Shown here: piece after piece, positions 7,065 through 10,586 of the stretch
Layout of the letters: each line of letters opens with the position of its first letter
How positions within the stretch are numbered: position 1 is the stretch's first letter
From: Gammaproteobacteria bacterium
Lineage (GTDB): Bacteria; Pseudomonadota; Gammaproteobacteria; Eutrophobiales; Eutrophobiaceae
Direction: 5' to 3'
DNA length: 10,586 nucleotides
Assembly (NCBI GenBank): GCA_003645215.1
Contig: QNEM01000046.1
Coordinates: forward strand, 1-10,586
Program-made: the position numbers and the translations under genes
The notes under the pieces: generated by a model
The model's database searches: none
What the model was told of the DNA's origin: nothing
Seen by the model: only the letters and a program-made list of their open reading frames with translations

Positions 7065-8141
7065 ATGACAACAGACACCTCTTTAGCAGAAATTTGCACA
7101 GTTAAGCGCGAAGATATTCCCAAGACTGTCACTGAAGAATTAAGTGACACAGAACGCGACGAACTCAAATCACGCGTCAAACAATTACTCAAAGAACAAA
7201 ATGCCGTGATGGTCGCGCATTACTACACCGACCCTGACCTGCAACTTATCGCGGATGCCACGGTTGGTTATGTTTCCGATTCTCTGGATATGGCACGTTT
7301 CGGTAATGAAGCAGAAGCCGATACACTGGTCGTCTGCGGCGTAAAGTTCATGGGCGAAACTGCCAAGATATTAAACCCCGAAAAACGTGTCCTGATGCCG
7401 GACTTGAATGCCGACTGTTCGTTAGATATAGGCTGTCCCATTAAAGAATTCAGCGAGTTCTGCGATCAACATCCTGATAGAACCGTAGTCGTTTATGCCA
7501 ACACCAGCGCTGCAGTCAAAGCACGTTCTGACTGGGTCGTCACTTCAGGCAGCGCACTGGATGTCATCAATCACCTGCATGCAAAAGGTGAAAAGTTTAT
7601 CTGGGCTCCGGATAAATATCTTGGCCAGTATATTCAGGAACAAACTGGCGCAGATATGTTGTTGTGGCAGGGCGCCTGTGTTGTGCATGAAGAATTCAAA
7701 GCCATCGAACTCGCAGAATTAATCAAGCAACATCCCGATGCCAAAGTCCTGGTGCATCCAGAGTCTCCTGCCTCCGTCATCGAACTTGCCGATGTTGTCA
7801 GTTCAACCACGGGCATTATCAAGGCCGCCGTGGAACTGGATGCCAAAGAATTCATCGTCGCCACCGACAAAGGCATCTTTCACAAAATGAAAGAAGCCGC
7901 ACCGGATAAAATATTCATCGAAGCACCGACCAGTGGCAAGAGCGCCACCTGCGTTAGTTGTGCACACTGTCCATGGATGGCAATGAACACTCTCAGGAAA
8001 TTAGTCGAGTGCCTGGAAACAGGTAGTGGTGAGATACTTATCGATCCCGAACTCGGCAAACGTGCACGGCTTCCAATTCAACGTTTGCTGGATTTTGCCA
8101 GGGAACAAAAACAACAATCGCTTCTGAGTGGTGATGCCTAG
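7065..8141 (+). CDS. nadA: Quinolinate synthase NadA
   Basis: NadA condenses iminoaspartate with dihydroxyacetone phosphate to quinolinate, the second step of de novo NAD synthesis, using an oxygen-sensitive [4Fe-4S] cluster. The 358-residue protein is close to the E. coli length (347). The cluster ligands are Cys118 (NADCSL), Cys205 (QGACVV) and Cys302, the last within the CxxCxxC segment 296-302 (CVSCAHC) typical of the proteobacterial form. AHYYTDP (51-57) and YANTSAAVKA (144-153) are substrate-site landmarks. About 35 residues precede the conserved core, as in E. coli. The gene begins 44 bp after aspS without an evident terminator, so it may be read with aspS. nadB and nadC are not in view. 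The ribosome-binding site is weak. Confidence 0.96.
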   Translation: MTTDTSLAEICTVKREDIPKTVTEELSDTERDELKSRVKQLLKEQNAVMVAHYYTDPDLQLIADATVGYVSDSLDMARFGNEAEADTLVVCGVKFMGETAKILNPEKRVLMPDLNADCSLDIGCPIKEFSEFCDQHPDRTVVVYANTSAAVKARSDWVVTSGSALDVINHLHAKGEKFIWAPDKYLGQYIQEQTGADMLLWQGACVVHEEFKAIELAELIKQHPDAKVLVHPESPASVIELADVVSSTTGIIKAAVELDAKEFIVATDKGIFHKMKEAAPDKIFIEAPTSGKSATCVSCAHCPWMAMNTLRKLVECLETGSGEILIDPELGKRARLPIQRLLDFAREQKQQSLLSGDA

Positions 8142-8175
8142 TTAAGTATTAGTTTCACCCTTTAGCGGCGAGGCA

Positions 8176-8217
8176 TCCTAACCCGCGAAGCGGGCGAACT
8201 TAATGCACTTGTTAGGC
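8176..8217 (-). repeat. attC-like half-site downstream of the DUF1059-like gene
   Basis: On the minus strand this begins with GCCTAAC (8217-8211), a match to the RYYYAAC core of integron attC sites. It is followed by an arm (8210-8195) and an apex hairpin CCCGC-TTC-GCGGG (8194-8182), and ends with GTTAGGA (8182-8176), one base off the GTTRRRY core. The returning arm that would pair with 8210-8195 is missing, so this is a broken or divergent site at best. It lies 51 bp after the stop of the minus-strand gene, where a cassette's own attC would sit. On the plus strand AATGC/GCATT (8202-8206 with 8216-8220) plus a T-run could weakly terminate nadA. Confidence 0.42.
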
Positions 8218-8268
8218 ATTTTTATACAATGCTTGTTTTTTTAGGGATTACTTTAAAGATCGTGGTGC

Positions 8269-8505
8269 CTAATTTTCAGACAATGCGTCGAATTCTTTTT
8301 TCTTACTTTCAAACCAATCTTTCATCGCTTCTGGCTTTTTCATAAGTTCTTGCATTTCATTCATTGCTTTAAGATGAGCCTCATCTTTTTTTTGAAACAT
8401 TTCCATACCATGTTGTTTACTCAGTTCTGCAATTTCTTCAAATGAGTTAGCTTGAAATTCTTTTTCGCAGGCTCCTCCGAGTTGTTTGCAATTCATTGTT
8501 TTCAT
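8269..8505 (-). CDS. DUF1059-like small protein
   Basis: A 78-residue cytoplasmic protein of unknown function. The N-terminus MKTMNCKQLGGAC, with Cys6 and Cys13, is the recognisable DUF1059-type opening. The remainder is charged, probably helical and methionine-rich, and ends DALSEN. The ATG at 8505 is chosen over an in-frame ATG at 8562, because AAAGGAG lies just upstream (8518-8512) and the protein then starts at the conserved motif; the longer version would run through a hairpin. It is the only minus-strand protein gene between nadA and yebC, and its orientation opposes every neighbour. It is framed by attC-like half-sites and its start lies within 40 bp of one, the compact layout of an integron gene cassette. 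A promoter is not obvious. Confidence 0.78.
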   Translation of the reverse strand: MKTMNCKQLGGACEKEFQANSFEEIAELSKQHGMEMFQKKDEAHLKAMNEMQELMKKPEAMKDWFESKKKEFDALSEN

Positions 8506-8532
8506 ATTTTCTCCTTTGTCTATATTTAATAC

Positions 8533-8575
8533 ACCTAACTCGTTGATAAGCGGACGGGGCATCCGCTTATTTTTC
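8533..8575 (+). terminator. Hairpin with T-run; also an attC-like half-site upstream of the DUF1059-like gene
   Basis: ATAAGCGGA (8546-8554) pairs perfectly with TCCGCTTAT (8562-8570) around a seven-base loop and is followed by TTTTC, so on the plus strand it looks like an intrinsic terminator for read-through from the nadA side. The stem is preceded by ACCTAAC (8533-8539). On the minus strand the same DNA reads as a stem, an arm and GTTAGGT, the GTTRRRY core of an attC 3' half, 27 bp before the small gene's start codon. The opposite arm that a full attC needs is absent beyond 8570. Confidence 0.5.
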
Positions 8576-8916
8576 TTATATAGTGAGCCATAGTAGCGCG
8601 TATATTGGATATTAAAGGGGTAAAGCGCACTCTACTTTCAAGTAGATTATTGATATGAGGTATGTTCATCTCTATTCCTTTAGGTCTGAGAAGTAATTCT
8701 GCTTCAGGATAAAACTATTTTCGTCAATGTGCCACTTTAGGTAGTGTGGTAATTTTAAATCCCCTTTTTTATCAAGCCGAGGAAGTCATGTAGACGCGTA
8801 CCCATTAGCACTACTGACTGACAAGGAAAGTCCCAAGTCTTTATTTGGGGCCTTGATATCAGGGGTGTCTTTTTTTCTTGGGTACTTCATTTTTTGGATA
8901 AGCAAAAAAAAGTTTT

Positions 8917-8983
8917 GTACATGAATGTACTTATGCTGCGATCGCATGGATGCGAAAGAGCGGTGCCTCGCCGTACAGGGCGA
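8917..8983. repeat. Second cluster of CATGGATG-type hairpins
   Basis: GTACAT-GA-ATGTAC (8917-8930), the perfect palindrome TGCGATCGCA (8937-8946), CGCAT-GG-ATGCG (8943-8954) and TCGCC-GTACAG-GGCGA (8968-8983) lie in quick succession. The first and third share the CAT-GG/GA-ATG core with the array at 3578-3611, and the last resembles that array's CAGGG segment, so both loci probably carry members of one dispersed repeat family. The TGCGATCGCA and CGCATGGATGCG palindromes overlap and can form alternative hairpins. Confidence 0.55.
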
Positions 8984-9028
8984 AACCAATACTATGATAA
9001 AGGTAGGATCTTACAGATAAACAAAAGT

Positions 9029-9043
9029 CCGCCTTTCAGGCGG
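9029..9043 (-). terminator. GC-rich hairpin, terminator-like on the minus strand
   Basis: CCGCC-TTTCA-GGCGG is a perfect five-pair stem. On the minus strand it is followed by ACTTTTGTTT, which resembles an intrinsic terminator, but no minus-strand gene precedes it. On the plus strand the downstream sequence is only mildly T-rich. It may be a relic or part of the repeat cluster. Confidence 0.35.
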
Positions 9044-9058
9044 TATATTCTTGACTGG

Positions 9059-9079
9059 ATACTGGCTCAAGGCCGGTAT
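9059..9079. repeat. Short inverted repeat, ATACTGGC/GCCGGTAT
   Basis: ATACTGGC (9059-9066) pairs with GCCGGTAT (9072-9079) over a TCAAG loop with one G-U pair, in the context CTGGAT..TATGACG. This resembles a common type of dispersed intergenic palindrome with the form TGGATNCCGGC..GCCGGNATGACG. It lies about 80 bp upstream of the truncated antitoxin gene. Confidence 0.5.
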
Positions 9080-9135
9080 GACGAAAGCTGCATAGAATAA
9101 CGTAATAACTCCATTAACACTTGCTTACCCATAAA

Positions 9136-9153
9136 GTGATAGTCTAGTGTCAC
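9136..9153. promoter_or_regulatory. Palindromic operator candidate at the Phd-like start
   Basis: GTGATA-GTCTAG-TGTCAC is an inverted repeat with one mismatched pair, ending three bases before the ATG at 9157. Phd/YefM antitoxins repress their own promoters at such palindromes, so this is probably the ancestral autoregulatory site. TTGCTT (9121-9126) is a possible -35 box, but no good -10 box follows. Confidence 0.45.
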
Positions 9154-9156
9154 TGT

Positions 9157-9348
9157 ATGAAAATAGAACTCGTCACCAACCTGAAACGCCAGGCAACCAA
9201 AATTCTCGCTGATGTTGAAGATTATGAATTTATGCATAATCGCCTGAGTATTCTCGAAGGCATCGCCAGAGGGGAAATAGCCATTCTGGATAATCGTATT
9301 TACAATCAGGCAGAAGCCAGGAAAAAAATGGGTAAATGGCTGACGTAA
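9157..9348 (+). pseudogene. Phd/YefM-type antitoxin with an internal in-frame deletion, no toxin partner
   Basis: The frame is open for 63 residues, and both ends match one subfamily of Phd/YefM antitoxins: N-terminal MKIELVTNLKRQATKILAD (1-19) and C-terminal VEDYEFMHNRLSILEGIARGE (20-40) through the end at KMGKWLT. Members I recall are about 85 residues long and carry between these parts a central block with a PVLITEHGxPSAYLV-like stretch. That block is absent here, and Asp19 joins directly to VEDYEF. The loss of about 20-25 residues would remove the strands of the N-terminal DNA-binding and dimerisation domain while keeping frame. No toxin frame follows in the 115 bp before the next gene. 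It is probably a decaying orphan antitoxin, though a shortened functional protein cannot be excluded. The start is set by the family N-terminus; there is no good Shine-Dalgarno. Confidence 0.68.
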
Positions 9349-9414
9349 TCTGGACTACGCCTGCTTTATCTGATCTCTATGTTGTCACGCTCCTTTAGAA
9401 ACAAAAATAACTTT

Positions 9415-9443
9415 TTGACGTTATAACGTTATAACGTTACACT
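9415..9443 (+). promoter_or_regulatory. Promoter with a 20-bp perfect palindrome in its spacer
   Basis: TTGACG (9415-9420, five of six consensus bases) and TACACT (9438-9443, four of six) are exactly 17 bp apart. Positions 9418-9437 form a perfect palindrome built from overlapping ACGTTATAACGT units, filling the spacer and touching the -35 box. A ribbon-helix-helix repressor binding these repeated half-sites would block RNA polymerase, the expected autoregulation of the toxin-antitoxin pair downstream. The predicted start site near 9450 leaves a leader of about 14 nt, with AAGAGG at its 5' end. Confidence 0.75.
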
Positions 9444-9463
9444 ACGCCAAGAGGTATTATAAA

Positions 9464-9697
9464 ATGACTGAATTATCAAAAAGATCAACAGTTTACTTTA
9501 AATCTGACATCCACCATGCCTTAAGAATCAAGGCTGCCACTACAAATCAATCTGTTTCTGAAGTGGTCAATGAGGCTGTTCGGCTTTCCCTGCAGGAAGA
9601 CCAGGAGGACTTAAGTGCTTTTGAGCAAAGAGCAGGCGAAGCAACTATGAGCTATGAGGAATTACTGTACGATTTGAAGTCACATGGCAAGTTATAA
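9464..9697 (+). CDS. Ribbon-helix-helix (CopG/RelB-like) antitoxin
   Basis: A 77-residue antitoxin that should neutralise the RelE-like toxin encoded next and repress their shared promoter. The N-terminal half fits a ribbon-helix-helix DNA-binding domain: a beta strand RSTVYFK (7-13), helix DIHHALRIKAATTN (15-28), the turn QSVSE and a second helix VSEVVNEAVRLSLQ (31-44). The acidic C-terminal half (45-77) is the probable toxin-wrapping tail. AAGAGG lies nine bases upstream of the ATG. The stop codon overlaps the toxin start by 14 bp, the usual coupled layout. Several family labels fit (CopG, RelB, ParD-like); I cannot choose between them. Confidence 0.85.
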   Translation: MTELSKRSTVYFKSDIHHALRIKAATTNQSVSEVVNEAVRLSLQEDQEDLSAFEQRAGEATMSYEELLYDLKSHGKL

Positions 9698-9947
9698 GCT
9701 TGTCATTAAAAAATCTGTTGCGAAAGACTTAAGAAGTATTCCGAACAAAGATGTTAAACGCATCCTTAAATGTTTCGATTCACTCATAGAAAATCCAAGA
9801 GCTGAAGGATGTATTAAACTCTCAGGTCAGGAACGATATCGAGTAAGACAAGGCCTTTATCGAATTATTTATGAAATTCAGGATTTAGAACTAGTTATCG
9901 TGGTTGTCAAAGTCGCACATCGTAAACAAGCATATAAAAACAGCTAA
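9684..9947 (+). CDS. RelE/ParE-superfamily toxin
   Basis: An 87-residue toxin of the RelE/ParE fold, of normal length and basic. Landmarks are the N-terminal YKLVIKKSVAKDLRSIP (4-20), the core RYRVRQGLYRIIYEI (51-65) and the end VVKVAHRKQAYKN (74-86). The basic and aromatic residues Lys45, Arg53, Arg55, Arg60, Arg80 and Tyr84 fall where RelE-type ribosome-dependent mRNA nucleases carry catalytic residues, which favours RelE activity over ParE gyrase poisoning, although that is inference. It overlaps the antitoxin gene by 14 bp in another frame and shows no truncation, so the module looks intact. It ends 55 bp before yebC without an evident terminator. Confidence 0.88.
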   Translation: MASYKLVIKKSVAKDLRSIPNKDVKRILKCFDSLIENPRAEGCIKLSGQERYRVRQGLYRIIYEIQDLELVIVVVKVAHRKQAYKNS

Positions 9948-10002
9948 CAGGTGCTAAAATCTCCATCAATTTCAAACCAATCAAACACGACGGAACAAAT
10001 TC

Positions 10003-10586
10003 ATGGCAGGACATAGTAAATGGGCGAATATCCAACACCGCAAAGGTAAGCAGGACGCCAAACGCGGCAAGCTCTTTTCCAAACTGATTCGCGAAATCAC
10101 CATTGCCGCAAAGATGGGTGGTGGCGATCCAGATGCCAACCCCAGACTACGTACAGCGATTGATGGTGCCAAATCCCAAAGTCTGCCCAAAGACACCATA
10201 GAAAAGGCCGTCAAACGAGGCTCTGGTGATACTGAAGGCGAAAATGTTGATGAGATTCGCTATGAAGGCTATGGCCCAGGTGGTGTCGCAGTGATTGTTG
10301 ACACCATGACCGACAATAAAAACCGTACTGTCGCCGAAGTCCGTCATGCCTTTTCCAAATATAATGGCAACCTTGGTACGGATGGCTCAGTGGCTTATTT
10401 GTTTTCCAAGGTCGGTCTGATTTCATACCCTGCAGGCAGCGATGAAGATGCCATTATGGATGCGGCTCTGGAGGGTGGCGCTGAAGATGTTGTGACCAAT
10501 GATGATGGCTCAATCGATGTAATGACCGAGCCTGATAGTTTTGTAGACGTGAAGGACGCATTGATTGCCGCCGGACTCGAACCGGA
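10003..10586 (+). CDS. yebC: YebC/PmpR family protein, truncated at the window end
   Basis: The first 194 codons of a protein of usual length about 245. The opening MAGHSKWANIQHRKGKQDAK and KLFSKLIREITIAAK are diagnostic of the YebC/TACO1 family, followed by NPRLRTAIDGAKSQSLPKDTIEKAVKRG and YEGYGPGGVAVIV (about 87-99). Family members have been described as transcriptional regulators and, more recently, as translation factors that help ribosomes through difficult proline-rich sequences. In many gammaproteobacteria yebC follows aspS closely and precedes ruvCAB; here about 3 kb, including nadA and small accessory genes, separates them. The ribosome-binding site is weak. The frame stays open to the last base. 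Confidence 0.96.
   Translation, partial: MAGHSKWANIQHRKGKQDAKRGKLFSKLIREITIAAKMGGGDPDANPRLRTAIDGAKSQSLPKDTIEKAVKRGSGDTEGENVDEIRYEGYGPGGVAVIVDTMTDNKNRTVAEVRHAFSKYNGNLGTDGSVAYLFSKVGLISYPAGSDEDAIMDAALEGGAEDVVTNDDGSIDVMTEPDSFVDVKDALIAAGLEP

Larger units (their letters stand above)
8576..9156. other. Gene-free, AT-rich, hairpin-rich stretch
   Basis: No open frame here resembles a protein. Besides the hairpins listed separately it holds TCTACTT-TC-AAGTAGA (8631-8646), CCCAA/TTGGG (8832-8836 with 8845-8849), a near-palindrome around TGATATCA near 8853-8863, and an imperfect inverted repeat of T- and A-runs (about 8882-8920). The composition differs from the housekeeping genes on either side. It looks like accumulated intergenic repeats and decayed inserted DNA. 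Confidence 0.55.

Noticed and set aside
8506..8562. Upstream ATG at 8562 for the DUF1059-like gene
   Set aside because: The extra 19 residues are encoded by the hairpin and attC-like DNA; the ATG at 8505 has AAAGGAG and begins at the conserved motif.
8786..9100. Frames on both strands (minus 8786-8989, plus 8894-9100) in the gene-free stretch
   Set aside because: They run through hairpins and homopolymer tracts, lack ribosome-binding sites and resemble no protein family.
9349..9414. Remnant toxin gene after the truncated antitoxin
   Set aside because: All frames in this stretch are short and show no RelE/ParE or Doc-like motif.

Overview
The window reads as a chromosomal segment of a gammaproteobacterium that probably lives by oxidising sulfur. 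Three things point that way: a soxYZ pair encoding the thiosulfate-oxidation carrier, the start of a gene resembling pyrophosphate-dependent phosphofructokinase (common in sulfur-oxidising and methylotrophic gammaproteobacteria), and the conserved gammaproteobacterial neighbourhood fmdB / DUF502 / aspS / yebC. The genus cannot be named from the sequence.

Layout. Positions 1-198 (minus) hold the N-terminal 66 residues of a Pfp-like phosphofructokinase, divergent from a BepA-type M48 periplasmic metalloprotease (371-1816). The Tat-exported sulfur carrier pair soxY-soxZ follows at 1865-2646, then a CPBP intramembrane protease (2693-3565). This plus-strand run meets a minus-strand tRNA-Lys(UUU) (3712-3787), and the convergent gap holds an array of short hairpins. 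From 4056 the plus strand carries a zinc-ribbon FmdB protein, a DUF502 membrane protein, aspartyl-tRNA synthetase and quinolinate synthase (nadA). yebC starts at 10003 and runs off the window.

The 8142-10002 stretch between nadA and yebC differs from the rest. It is AT-rich and repeat-rich and carries only small accessory genes: a minus-strand 78-residue DUF1059-like gene framed on both sides by half-sites resembling integron attC sites; about 580 bp of gene-free hairpin DNA; a Phd/YefM-type antitoxin that appears to have lost about 20-25 central residues and has no toxin partner; and an apparently intact ribbon-helix-helix antitoxin / RelE toxin pair with a clear promoter whose spacer is a perfect palindrome.

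How the genes work together. SoxYZ carries sulfur intermediates in the periplasm, but no other sox gene is in view, so its partners must lie elsewhere. BepA-like protease, CPBP protease and DUF502 are envelope functions. AspRS has the residue signature associated with the non-discriminating form, so it may also charge tRNA-Asn with Asp. The most interesting candidates are the attC-like flanks of the DUF1059-like gene, the internally deleted antitoxin, and the atypical C-terminus of SoxY. I see no clear evidence of a wholly new multi-gene system.
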